A stretch of DNA of 64,000 nt from JAJDYQ01 sp942491945 (GTDB lineage: Bacteria; Pseudomonadota; Gammaproteobacteria; JAJDYQ01): positions 1-64,000 of the forward strand of contig CALODD010000037.1 of the NCBI GenBank assembly GCA_942491945.1. Direction: 5' to 3'. A program made the position numbers and the translations under genes. A model generated the notes under the pieces. The model was not told where the DNA came from. It made no database searches and saw only the letters and a program-made list of their open reading frames with translations. Below, one piece after another: positions 1 to 7,961 of this stretch (within the stretch, counting starts at the first letter, position 1; the number at the start of each line of letters is the position of its first letter).

Positions 1-180
1 GATGAATTCACCTTGGATTTCTCACCGATCACCGCTCAGTCACAGCCCGCAAAACCCCAATTCACCTTCAATCAGAAAATGAAAGCGGTCTACAGTCTGC
101 TCATCAAGAAGGGCATCCTTACCGAAAAGGAAGTGCAAAACGAGCTTCAGCGACTCTGGTCTCTCGGTAAACTTGGCTAA
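1..180 (+). CDS. 3' end of an unidentified gene
   Basis: An open frame enters from the left edge and stops with TAA at 178-180, giving 59 codons. The visible tail has a Gln/Pro-rich linker followed by a predicted amphipathic helical segment (about residues 22-58) containing the stretch KGILTEKEVQNELQRLW, which looks like a short C-terminal helical module. The start and main domain lie outside the window, so no function can be assigned. It is followed by a 120-bp gap and then the end of an oppositely oriented gene. Confidence 0.6.
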   Translation, partial: DEFTLDFSPITAQSQPAKPQFTFNQKMKAVYSLLIKKGILTEKEVQNELQRLWSLGKLG

Positions 181-300
181 CCCCAACCATCTGAGATCGA
201 GAGCCACTAACCCAGCGTAACCTGTTTGAACATTTACGGGATGGTTGGTCCTGTTTCCACCTTGGGTGTACTTAATCTCACTCTGCTCGGGTTGAGGGCT

Positions 301-2319
301 TTATATTTTGGGTTTTACCAGGAACACGCGACCCTTTCCCGGGTCTGGCCTCACGTTTTGGGATGGGCCAATTTTTCCAGAGGATACGTGTTCGTAAATT
401 CTTACGTTAAAATCTGTTCCCCAGATTAGAGTGTAGGAGGCCACCCGGTTGATGATGTTGCCCCGGGTTGTCCAAAAGGTTCCGGGCGTGGCGTCTTTGG
501 ATCGGGGACCCGAACCGGTGAAGGTTTCGCTTTCCTCTTCTGCGGACGGTGCGTAGAGGTAGGGGAAGGGGGGACTGGCGCTGGCTGCCTTGTTCCAGGT
601 TCGCCACACTTTGGCAAAAACATCTTCCATGAGTCGGACCCTGGTGTTTAATGGCCCCTGATTCCATACGTTTCCCGTTCCCTCATTTCTGCCAAGACTC
701 AAGAGTAGGAACCTCTTCAGCTGTGGGTAGACACTTGGTGTCACCAACTCATCTCCGGTCTCAGACAGGTAATGGTTTGAGATGGTTTCCAACAGTTCGT
801 GCCAGATGAGCATTAGCAGATAGTCTCGTTCCTGTGATGGCTTGCCGGTCAAAATATTGGACATGGCCTGGCGCTGTTTTTCGGGAACAACCCCGCCAGC
901 CATGGGACCGTTGATATAAAAGGTTGCCATGGAAGCCAGTTCCCGATCCAACTGGGAATGACCTTTTTTGTTGGGATCCAGTCCGCCGATGGGTTTCTCA
1001 ACACTAAAATACATGCCCCGTACGGGTGTAAGCGGGGCACCCATGTGGAAAAATGGTCGTTTAAAAATGCGTCTGGCAAGGGATCTTCTCGATTCTGCAT
1101 CCTCCGGCTTGGAGGGATGAGCCTGGATATTGATTTTTCTACCCGTTTTGTTTCTCAGGGTCAGTTCTACGGCGGGAACCTGAGAATATTGCCAGGCCGT
1201 GATTGCCTGGTCAAAGTTTTTTACCTCCAACAGCGAATACAGGGCCGTTAGATCAGCGCTGGCTCGGAAACCGTCCCAATCATAGAAATATTCCATGCCC
1301 GCATTGCCTGAGACAATGGGATTGATGGATCGTCCGTATCGGCTGTGAAGTGGGGCATTTTGATAATCTGCGGATTGACTGGCGGATTCATTTCGGAAGA
1401 GAGCCTTATCCCTGCCCACAAATGATGTTGCTGCCACCTGGGAGAACTGTTCATCGTCTACGGCAATGGGCAGGGTGGTGAACATGAGGTCTGCAGTAAC
1501 GCCCGACCACAAAAAAGGTGTGCCTGCCAGCGAAAGCCCTTTTGCCTGAAACTGATCAGACAAGCTGAGAGTATTGATTTGGAAAACAAAAGAAAGCCAG
1601 GGGTGGGACCGGGTTTGAAGCGCGGTCATGGCACTGGTGCTGGAGCGGACCAGTTCCAAGAGGGGTGCCCCAAACAGCGACTCCGGGGATTTTAATAGCT
1701 TCACTTGAGGGGCAATGCCGCCCAGCCCGGATAGGGGATAATCGGAAATACTTTGAAATGCGCTTTCTCCCAGAGCGTTAACCAGATGATTGGAAGACCA
1801 TTCCTTCACAAAATTATGGCCCAGGAGAAAGGCATATCCCCTTTGCATTAAAAGCACATCTTCAACCGCCCAATCCACACCTATCGCCTCTGACAGGCCT
1901 CTTGCATAGCTATCCAGTATGCCGTGAATCCCAGCGGTGTACATTGCTTCTGAGGTTCTTGCTACATGTTCCAGGTCCAGGTAGAAGAAAAATTCCGCCA
2001 GTTCTCTCAAATCCAACGGCAACTGGCTTGAGGTCTGACCTTTAAACAGGTTGCGCAACAGGGTTAGGTCCTTGCCCGCAACCTTACCATGGCACAGACC
2101 TTGAGCGAAAAAAAGATCGTTGCGGGTTGATGCTGTAACAGACCAGGTGTCTTCGTATTCCCTTATTTCTACCGACTGAACAAGATCCAGGCTCTCCTTG
2201 GGGAATCGGATCCCAAACAAAACGGGGACTTCCTCCTCTGTAAAGAAATACAGATAGGCACCATATCCTGCTGCTCCAAGAATGGCTAGGATGAGTATTA
2301 TTTTGATCCATTTCATCAT
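301..2319 (-). CDS. Membrane-anchored penicillin-acylase-like protein
   Basis: 672 aa. Residues ~4-26 are a hydrophobic signal anchor. The following part resembles the alpha subunit of penicillin/cephalosporin/AHL acylases (Ntn hydrolases), with a DLFFAQGLCHG block like the family's DLFFAQGYVHA. A serine in TRSHPWLSF sits where the family has the autocatalytic Ser of GSNNW, and this is followed by a beta-chain-like region. The family cleaves amide bonds after self-processing in the periplasm. The nucleophile context is altered, so activity is uncertain. The start at 2319 is supported by GGGGAG about 8 nt upstream; the next codon is also ATG. No operon partner is visible. The homology call is made by eye and is moderate. 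Confidence 0.55.
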   Translation of the reverse strand: MMKWIKIILILAILGAAGYGAYLYFFTEEEVPVLFGIRFPKESLDLVQSVEIREYEDTWSVTASTRNDLFFAQGLCHGKVAGKDLTLLRNLFKGQTSSQLPLDLRELAEFFFYLDLEHVARTSEAMYTAGIHGILDSYARGLSEAIGVDWAVEDVLLMQRGYAFLLGHNFVKEWSSNHLVNALGESAFQSISDYPLSGLGGIAPQVKLLKSPESLFGAPLLELVRSSTSAMTALQTRSHPWLSFVFQINTLSLSDQFQAKGLSLAGTPFLWSGVTADLMFTTLPIAVDDEQFSQVAATSFVGRDKALFRNESASQSADYQNAPLHSRYGRSINPIVSGNAGMEYFYDWDGFRASADLTALYSLLEVKNFDQAITAWQYSQVPAVELTLRNKTGRKINIQAHPSKPEDAESRRSLARRIFKRPFFHMGAPLTPVRGMYFSVEKPIGGLDPNKKGHSQLDRELASMATFYINGPMAGGVVPEKQRQAMSNILTGKPSQERDYLLMLIWHELLETISNHYLSETGDELVTPSVYPQLKRFLLLSLGRNEGTGNVWNQGPLNTRVRLMEDVFAKVWRTWNKAASASPPFPYLYAPSAEEESETFTGSGPRSKDATPGTFWTTRGNIINRVASYTLIWGTDFNVRIYEHVSSGKIGPSQNVRPDPGKGRVFLVKPKI

Positions 2320-2429
2320 GAACGGAACTCCCCGCAGGCAACTAGATCAGCTCGATGCTTTTTGGCGGAGAGATGGGGGTTGGACCAAAAATGCAACGGG
2401 CCGCCTGAGTCTAGTTTAGAGAAATGTGG

Positions 2430-2620
2430 CCCAACTTGGAACATCATTTTTTTCTGGGTGTCCCCAATTGGGTGTTCTGGGTGTCCCAAACTTCCACCAA
2501 ACTTCCATTTCACAAAAAGTGGATGTCCCAAACCTTGTCCCGAACCTTGGATGTCCCGAACCTTGTCCTCTTCACGAAAAGTGGGTGTCCCAAACTTCTT
2601 TGTCTCAGGGTTCCGGGCCA
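2430..2620. repeat. Degenerate GTGGGTGTCCC-type short repeats
   Basis: The gene-poor stretch 2320-2724 contains several near-identical pieces: AAAAAGTGGATGTCCC, CTTGGATGTCCCGAACCTTG and GAAAAGTGGGTGTCCC, plus GGGTGTCCC twice near 2456-2486. The same AAAAGTGGGTG core recurs three times at 6971-7130 on the other side of the IS66 element. This looks like a dispersed intergenic repeat family of the source genome of this segment. Short open frames through it are repeat-driven and not credible genes. Confidence 0.5.
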
Positions 2621-2724
2621 GCCTTCAATGCGTATCATGACTTCTTCCCCAGTCTTGTCCTCAGATCCAATTTATCATAACCCAAGCTGGAGAACTCCAA
2701 TCAAAAACCCGCCCAAATTCAAAA

Positions 2725-3621
2725 TCAATGATCCAACGGGTTAAACGGAAGGTTGGCAGTCCACACGCCATCCCTGTCAAAGGGCAGGGAACTGTGAGCA
2801 AGAAATATTTTCCCATCTTGGGTAAAAGCCAGATAATGAAAAACCCCTCTTGGGATATCGATAATGGCCCTCATTTCTTTACTCAAGAAAAAATATGTCC
2901 TCGATTTCAAATCCCCAGATTTTTTATCAAGCTGATAAAGAACACCTTCACATAAGATGTAGATGGAATTCTTGAAAATTTTGAAATCGCTAAAATGCCA
3001 TTTTGGGAATGGGCGCCAGTTACGATCCTCTTTGTTCTCGAAGAACTTCTCTTCTTTTTCCAGAATTTCAGGGCCAGTAAAATTGATTTCTCTTATTAGC
3101 TTGAAATCAGAATCAAACTCACGAATGATCGGGCGATAAATAAAAAGGCAATACCATCTGTTTCCATCCCGAATCCATGACGTGCTATTCAGGGCAGGAT
3201 TCACTCTTAGAAACTCTTTCTCAACAGGCAGAATCCTACCAACTTTTTTCTTGACCTCCCCATCATACCCATAAAAGTAGGCCAGAGCTCTACTCCTGGG
3301 CGGAGCTTGTAATAAAACACCATCCTGAGTGAAGCCAAAGGAAAAGCCCGGAAGACTTGTTCGTCCAACCATATAGCCTTTTGGTTTGAAACTGGTAATA
3401 AATTCTCCATTTTCGTAATAATTCACACCTATCAGGTCGTCTCTTAGAATCCAGGTAGAAGGGCCGGAGACGGATAGAGAAACAGGCGCATAACTGCCTA
3501 ATTCCCCGGGACCCAGGCCAGATCTTCCGATATTGCGGACGAAAGTCCCATCAGATTTTATTACCAACACGGATGGGTCGTTTTTACGCAGGATATACAG
3601 GTTCTGGCCGTCGCTTTCAAG
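2725..3621 (-). pseudogene. Six-bladed beta-propeller protein, 3' part, disrupted by IS66
   Basis: The minus-strand frame encodes 298 residues ending at 2725. It has propeller-type features: a GLGPGELG motif and repeated blade-like strands with aromatic-rich turns (for example WHFSDFKIF and YHYLAFTQDGKIFLA-type segments). The frame reads on into the IS66 element, but those residues are artefactual. Removing 3622-6242 (the element plus one target copy) joins this frame exactly to 6243-6365, restoring a ~339-residue protein that reads GQLESDGQNLYILR across the joint. Such secreted 6-bladed propellers are common in Acidobacteria/Bacteroidota-like genomes. Ligand unknown. Confidence 0.75.
3614..3621. 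repeat. IS66 target-site duplication, left copy (CTTTCAAG)
   Basis: CTTTCAAG directly precedes the left terminal repeat of the IS66 element, and the identical octamer follows the right end at 6235-6242. An 8-bp duplication is what IS66-family transposition produces, so both ends of the element are defined to the base. Confidence 0.95.
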
Positions 3622-3702
3622 GTAAGCGTCAAATGTAGCCACCTTCCAACGTGACCAATCTCGCGCGATGATGGGACAGTCCAATCGCAAGGAGGTCATA
3701 AC

Positions 3703-4061
3703 ATGATCAAAGGAAAGGCGCACGAACAAGGATTCCAGAATAAGCAGGCATTTTGGGCTCATCACATAGCAGAGAGCAAGAAGTCGGCTCTGACCCAAGT
3801 CGGATACTGCAAAGAACACAACCTCTCAGGAAAATCTTTTTACTACTGGAAGCGCAAGCTCCTAGCGGCTGGGGAGACCGGACCGCTTCGGCTTGTGAGC
3901 CTTTGCCAGACAGACCCTCTTCCACAAAAATGTTGGAACCCGTCCCCATACCGATCCGAATTCACATCGGTGTCTTCTCCGTTGAAGCGGTACCGGGCTT
4001 CGATTCCAAGAACCTCGAAAACGTGCTCCGTGTATTGAAGGGGTTGTCATGTGGCATATGA
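3703..4061 (+). pseudogene. tnpA: IS66 TnpA (orf1) with one frameshift
   Basis: The start at 3703 follows AAGGAGG at 3688-3694. The first frame gives the N-terminal helix-turn-helix of IS66 TnpA (WAHHIAESKKS..YCKEHNLSGKSFYYWKRKL) and stops at 4038. The conserved C-terminal part (PIRIHIGVF..VPGFDSKNLENVLRVLKGL) is in another frame ending at 4061, where the stop overlaps the tnpB start. One single-base slip around 3900-3920 joins them. TnpA is a small DNA-binding accessory protein of the transposase. The slip may be real inactivation or a sequencing error. Confidence 0.85.
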
Positions 4062-4396
4062 ACCCAAATGCCCGTGTACATCTCGCTCTTGGGCATACTG
4101 ACATGAGGCGCTCGATAAATGGCCTCTCAATGATGGTGGATGAAGCCCTCGAACGCGAAGTGTTTTCAGGTGACTTGTTCGTCTTTTGCAACCGGAGCAA
4201 GACGATCATCAAGATTTTGTATTGGGGGAAAACCGGTTTCTGCCTATGGCATAATCGACTTGAGCGTGATAAGTTTCGTTGGCCCAAAACCGAAAAAGAG
4301 GTTCAGGAAATTACCCGAGAAGAGCTGTCATGGCTGCTGGATGGACTCGATATATCCCAGGCACATCAACATCTCGAATACAGCGTGGTGGGCTGA
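4049..4396 (+). CDS. tnpB: IS66 TnpB (orf2) accessory protein
   Basis: 115 aa, the usual size for IS66 Orf2. It has the family signatures DMRRSINGLSMMV, GDLFVFCNRSKTIIKILYW, GFCLWHNRLE and RFRWP-like KFRWP. It overlaps the end of tnpA by 13 bp, suggesting translational coupling, and precedes tnpC by 77 bp. TnpB is required for transposition in IS66 elements, but its biochemical role is not well defined. Confidence 0.92.
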   Translation: MWHMNPNARVHLALGHTDMRRSINGLSMMVDEALEREVFSGDLFVFCNRSKTIIKILYWGKTGFCLWHNRLERDKFRWPKTEKEVQEITREELSWLLDGLDISQAHQHLEYSVVG

Positions 4397-4473
4397 TAAT
4401 TCGTCCTAAAAAAACCGCAATTATTGTTACGATAATCGTTGTGATATCAACGATTTCTGGTATAATTAAACTC

Positions 4474-6045
4474 ATGAAAACACTCGTCGCCCCCCTCCCC
4501 AAAAACACCAAAGATTGGGAAAAATTATTGGCCGAAAAAGAGGTCAGTATCGCGACGCGTAATGAAGAAATCGAGCTGTTACGTGAACGGATCCGGCTTC
4601 TGCAAGCCAAGCTGTTCATGCCCAAGAGTGAGAAACTCAGGCACATTATCTCGGCCGATCAATTGGCGCTTTTTGATGAGGATGAAGTGGCTGCCGACAA
4701 ATCCACGGAGGACGATGACTCCGAAACGGAAGACCGGGTCATCAAGGCTCGTAAGAGAAGGGGCAGAAAGCCGCTTCCCGACGATCTTCCACGACGCGAG
4801 ATCCTCCATGACCTTACGGACGAAGAGAAGATCTGCGATTGTGGCTGTAACCGTGTCCTGGGCGGCGAGAATGTTACCGAAGAGCTTGAATATACTCCCG
4901 CTGTTCTTGAGATTTTACGCCACAGATGGCCATGGTACGTTTGCAGGGCATGTGAGAAGGCTGGGGAGCGGGAAAAGAGTCCCATTAAGTCAGCGGCACG
5001 GCAACGGATGCTTCGCGGGACCATGGCAGGACCAACCCTGCTCGCCTTTGTTATCACTGCCAAATTTGCTGACGGTATGCCCTTTTACCGGCTTGCACGG
5101 CAAACGCGGCGTCTCGGCTTGGAAATAAGCCGCGCGACCATGAGTAACTGGGCCAGGATGATCGGAGTAAGGCTGACAACTTTGTGGGAGATGTTGCTTG
5201 CAGAGGCTAAGGCTCGCGGCTGGCTTCAGATCGACGAGACCCGCGTCCAGGTTCACAAAGAGGAGGGCAAAACAAACCAAAGTCTCTCGTACATGTGGGT
5301 CGTTCGGGCGGGCCCGTTGAAAAAGTCGATTATCCTTTACAAATATGAACCAAGTCGAGGATCGCATGTCGCTCAAGAGCTCCTGAAGGACTACAAAGGG
5401 TATGTTCAAACAGATGCCTATGGCGGTTACGATTTTCTGGCGAAATCTACCGATATTCGCCATGTCGGTGACTGGGATCATGTGCATCGGAAGTTCGTCG
5501 AGGCCGTCCAGGCCCGCTCCAGGAAAAAGAGCGCGACGAGCCGTTTGACCTATGCCGAAATCGCGCTGAAGAAGATCGCCCGTCTGTACCGAATTGAGAA
5601 AGAGGCTCGCCTGGGAGAATACGACGCCGCGAGTGTCGCGGCGCTTCGAGAGCTGAAAGCCAGGCCGATTATTGAGGAGTTTGGAACGTGGCTACGTGAT
5701 CTCATGCCTAAAACACCCGAGAAGGGGCTACTGGGGAAAGCGATCTCCTACACTTTAAAGATTTGGCCGAGACTGACGGTCTACCTTGAGGATGGAAATG
5801 TTCCCATCAGCACAACCTACGTAGAGAATGCTATCCGTCCTTTCGTTATCGGACGCAAGGCCTGGCTGTTTTGTGGTTCACCGCGTGGTGCGAATGCGAG
5901 TGCAGTCATTTATTCGATAATCGAAACGGCCCGCGCCAATGGGTGGGAGCCTTTCGCGTATCTCAGCTACCTTTTCCGTGAACTACCCCTGGCTGATACA
6001 GATGCTGCGGTACGGGCTCTTTTGCCCACGGTCCCACCAAAATAG
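4474..6045 (+). CDS. tnpC: IS66 TnpC DDE transposase
   Basis: 523 aa from ATG 4474; the frame is open upstream to 4279, but that part overlaps tnpB and lacks homology. An N-terminal leucine-zipper-like coiled coil (EEIELLRERIRLLQAKLF) is followed by a zinc-finger region with CDCGC and CRAC cysteines. The DDE catalytic core follows, with WLQIDET, YVQTDAYGGYD and the final Glu in STTYVENAIRPFVIGRKAWLFCGS. This is full length for IS66 TnpC, which catalyses strand transfer. The RBS is weak, consistent with coupling to tnpB. Confidence 0.93.
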   Translation: MKTLVAPLPKNTKDWEKLLAEKEVSIATRNEEIELLRERIRLLQAKLFMPKSEKLRHIISADQLALFDEDEVAADKSTEDDDSETEDRVIKARKRRGRKPLPDDLPRREILHDLTDEEKICDCGCNRVLGGENVTEELEYTPAVLEILRHRWPWYVCRACEKAGEREKSPIKSAARQRMLRGTMAGPTLLAFVITAKFADGMPFYRLARQTRRLGLEISRATMSNWARMIGVRLTTLWEMLLAEAKARGWLQIDETRVQVHKEEGKTNQSLSYMWVVRAGPLKKSIILYKYEPSRGSHVAQELLKDYKGYVQTDAYGGYDFLAKSTDIRHVGDWDHVHRKFVEAVQARSRKKSATSRLTYAEIALKKIARLYRIEKEARLGEYDAASVAALRELKARPIIEEFGTWLRDLMPKTPEKGLLGKAISYTLKIWPRLTVYLEDGNVPISTTYVENAIRPFVIGRKAWLFCGSPRGANASAVIYSIIETARANGWEPFAYLSYLFRELPLADTDAAVRALLPTVPPK

Positions 6046-6234
6046 AAGAGGTCACGCGGGGGGGGACACATACCCGACAGGTATTTCGGCCCGTCCCGCT
6101 TTCCAGGTTGAACACACTCGCCCTGTAGCCCCTCTTTGAATTGATCGACAACAGACCTGGCAATCGCGTTAGGAAAATAATCCATCTTCGCGCGAGATCG
6201 GCGAAATTTGAAGGTGGTTACATTTGACGCTTAC

Positions 6235-6242
6235 CTTTCAAG
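6235..6242. repeat. IS66 target-site duplication, right copy (CTTTCAAG)
   Basis: Identical to the octamer at 3614-3621 and directly adjacent to the right terminal repeat, which ends TTAC at 6234. Confidence 0.95.
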
Positions 6243-6365
6243 CTGCCCTATTCCGGTAATGAAGGTTTCCGGTCTATTCTCATCCTGAAAGAGGAGAGGT
6301 TTGCCAACAGTCACCTTTAAAGCTGCATTATCCTGGCAAAAAAATAGTAGGATTAAAATAGTCAT
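6243..6365 (-). pseudogene. Beta-propeller protein, 5' part (41 codons)
   Basis: ATG at 6365 with GAGGAAG just upstream begins a frame encoding a short hydrophobic leader (TILILLFF) with a Cys that could be a lipidation site, then a beta-rich start. The frame runs unbroken into the IS66 target duplication and continues in phase at 3621. It is the N-terminus of the disrupted propeller gene, 26 bp downstream of the Cys-rich peptide gene and so probably in its operon. Confidence 0.75.
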
Positions 6366-6391
6366 ATCTTCCTCAATCCCTAAAAATTAAA

Positions 6392-6769
6392 TCACATTGC
6401 GCAAGGATCGCACGGGTACCAAAAAAGCGAGCAATATTGTGGGTCGCCCCCGCCACCAGTTCCGCCAGTTCCTCCACTGCCTCCACAGCCAGTGCAAGTG
6501 GAAGTAGTTGAAGCAATTACAGTAGTACCTTGGGTTACCTCGCAGGTTACCTCGTTTGTTCTAGATGTTGTTGTGCATTTTGTTGACCCAGATACTGTTC
6601 CCTCTAAAGTGCATTCCACTGTGGTAGCAGTACAAGAACTTTCAGACATGTTCACCCCGTTGCAGGAGTAGGGAATGTCAATTGTCCATACCAAAATGCA
6701 CACCAGGCCCAAGGCAAAAACTGTATATATTATCATAACTCCCCTGCCTAAAGATCTCATCTGGTTCAT
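6392..6769 (-). CDS. Small secreted Cys-rich peptide with Gly-rich tail
   Basis: 125 aa. Residues ~10-32 form one hydrophobic segment (signal or anchor). The rest is Ser/Thr-rich with about 14 cysteines, many in Cys-Thr pairs. It ends in a Gly/Thr/Ser linker (about residues 93-108) and a terminal YCSLFWYPCDPCAM. It lies 26 bp upstream of the beta-propeller gene, reminiscent of the small leader-peptide/6-bladed-propeller pairs (NVEALA-type) of Bacteroidota, although no NVEALA motif is present. Not assignable to a named family. The Cys pattern suggests an oxidised extracellular peptide or a modified natural-product precursor. Confidence 0.55.
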   Translation of the reverse strand: MNQMRSLGRGVMIIYTVFALGLVCILVWTIDIPYSCNGVNMSESSCTATTVECTLEGTVSGSTKCTTTSRTNEVTCEVTQGTTVIASTTSTCTGCGGSGGTGGTGGGGDPQYCSLFWYPCDPCAM

Positions 6770-6970
6770 TTTAGCCTGAAAATGTTGTTTTGGTTTGAAA
6801 TTTCTCCATGGAGTAAGAGATTTGTGGTTGAATTAGCAAAGTTGTAGATTTATAAATTGATATGCTATGCCCTTGTCTATCGGCAACAACAGGGACAGAT
6901 CTCAATGGCATTAAGTTTAGAATGAGCACTTGCGTAAATTAAGTGTTACTGCGTCATCAGGTCTCCTGGC

Positions 6971-7130
6971 TTTCCATCTTATCTTCCTGGTTTTTCTCGG
7001 CGACCCAAAAGTGGGTGCCCTGACTTTCCATCTTATCTTCCTGGTTTTTCTCGGCGACCCAAAAGTGGGTGTCCTGACTTTCCATCCTGACTTTCCATCT
7101 TATCTTCCTGGTTTTTCTCGGCGACCCAAA
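6971..7130. repeat. Three tandem 54-bp direct repeats
   Basis: Copies at 6971-7024, 7025-7078 and 7092-7130 (partial) share TTTCCATCTTATCTTCCTGG and TTTTTCTCGGCGACCCAAAA. A 13-bp stub of the unit (7079-7091) lies between copies 2 and 3. The units abut each other without unique spacers, so this is not a CRISPR. The core GACCCAAAAGTGGGTG is self-complementary at its ends (ACCC/GGGT) and related to the repeats at 2430-2620. The rest of 6770-6970 shows no gene and probably holds the promoter of the Cys-rich peptide operon. Confidence 0.8.
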
Positions 7131-7185
7131 AGGTTGGGATAGGCCCCGACGATGAACTCAAGAGTCATCGACGGGCCCCCCCGCA

Positions 7186-7218
7186 GATCCGGACGTGCGA
7201 CTTTCTCGCATCCGGCTC
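7186..7218 (-). ncRNA. Group II intron domain V
   Basis: The minus-strand sequence GAGCCGGATGCGAG, then AAAG, then TCGCACGTCCGGATC folds into the catalytic domain V hairpin. It carries the conserved AGC triad near its 5' base, a two-base bulge region and a GNAA-like loop. Its position between the maturase stop and domain VI is canonical. The length is 33 nt where 34 is usual, suggesting a one-base loss. Confidence 0.85.
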
Positions 7219-7242
7219 CTCGAACTACTGGTTCGGCATGAC

Positions 7243-7680
7243 TTAGATATCCCAATGGACAATTCGTGGTCTGACTAGTCTTGCGCGGTCTAGAATTTTA
7301 CGGAATTTCTCCCAATTCATGTCCCGGCGTTGGCATCTTCGCCCCAGCCATTTCTTCCACACCAACCTTACTCTATAGAAGAAGTTATCCAGCGACTGAG
7401 AATTCCCTTTTATCCCGTAGTAGGCACTGTATCCGCGCAACTTTCGGTTCAACTTTTCGCACTGCTCCTTCAGGTGTCGGTGCCGATTTTTCTTGCACCA
7501 GTCCTTGAATTTGTTTAGTGATTGATTGAACTTCTTGCTCGCAGTCTTGCGTCGTATCCACCAGCCATCGTTCCGGGTCTTACCCCAGAAGAATGTAAAC
7601 CCCAGGAAGTCGAAAGTCCCAGGTTTCTTATCCTGCTGAACTCTTTTCCCTCTTGGGTGGCGGAAATCATCGCTATCTCT
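7243..7680 (-). pseudogene. ltrA: Group II intron reverse transcriptase/maturase, C-terminal fragment
   Basis: An unbroken minus-strand frame of ~145 codons ends at TAA 7243. It starts within a maturase-like FRHPRGKRVQQDKKPGTFDF segment and continues with LGFTFFWGKT, domain X and the NRKLRGYSAYYGIKGN block, ending WEKF..PRIVH. This is the classical C-terminus of bacterial LtrA-type proteins. Upstream of about 7680 the frame hits stops and similarity ends, so the YADD polymerase core is missing. Non-functional. Confidence 0.88.
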
Positions 7681-7961
7681 ACATTAACGACGTCATGGGC
7701 TCGCTCACTGGTTTTCTTACCAGGTGAAGGTACCGAGCTATATCGTGGTGTCGGCATTATCGTACTGTTTTAGGATTTTCGGCACTGGTTACTCTACTTT
7801 TTACCTGCGCTTCATTGACGATCATGCAGGTAGAAGTTACACGACCTGCCAGGTTAACTATCACCTGTCGAATAGATCGTGTGTTAAGCGGGTAAATCTA
7901 CTCTCCCAACGAACCGATTCAAGCGGTATAATCGACAGTTCAAATTCCAGAGGTAGTTACG
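7681..7961. other. Unassigned stretch at the junction of two unlike regions
   Basis: Between the intron fragment and pyrC there is no gene I can support. Short frames exist on both strands, but none has a recognisable motif. A possible -10-like element GGTATAAT (7925-7932) sits just before the pyrC start and may be its promoter. This is where the low-density, repeat-rich left segment gives way to gammaproteobacterial genes, and it should be regarded as a possible recombination or assembly joint. Confidence 0.4.

Larger units (their letters stand above)
3622..6234 (+). mobile_element. Complete IS66-family insertion sequence
   Basis: A 2,613-bp element. The left end begins GTAAGCGTCAAATGTAGCC and the right end is the near-perfect inverse (GTAAGCGTCAAATGTAACC on the minus strand). 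Similarity extends about 50 bp inward, including CTCGCGCGA. GTAAGCG ends and the three-gene tnpA-tnpB-tnpC layout are diagnostic of IS66. It sits in a beta-propeller gene with an intact 8-bp duplication, so the insertion is recent enough that neither side has drifted. tnpA carries a frameshift, so autonomous mobility is doubtful. Confidence 0.95.
7139..7680 (-). mobile_element. 5'-truncated group II intron (3' end with RT remnant)
   Basis: Read on the minus strand, the tail of an intron-encoded reverse transcriptase/maturase is followed by domain V, a domain VI hairpin (CCCGTCGATGA pairing with TCATCGTCGGG) and an intron-like 3' end (CCTAT) near 7139. Everything upstream of ~7680, including the RT catalytic core, domains I-III and the 5' exon junction, is absent. 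It lies directly against the tandem repeats at 6971-7130. It cannot splice or move. Confidence 0.85.

Noticed and set aside
2362..2744. Overlapping plus-strand frames of 84-106 codons
   Set aside because: All three frames are open because of the short GTGTCCC repeats; compositions are repetitive and mutually overlapping.
3622..3819. Beta-propeller reading frame continuing to 3819
   Set aside because: These codons are antisense to the IS66 end and tnpA; the true 5' part lies beyond the element at 6243-6365.
4279..4473. tnpC starting at 4279
   Set aside because: This part overlaps tnpB in another frame and has no transposase similarity; ATG 4474 begins the conserved protein.
6971..7130. Possible CRISPR array
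   Set aside because: Repeat units abut with no unique spacers and there are no cas genes; these are simple tandem repeats.
7515..7757. 80-codon minus-strand frame over the intron remnant
   Set aside because: It is out of phase with the maturase frame that carries all the conserved motifs.
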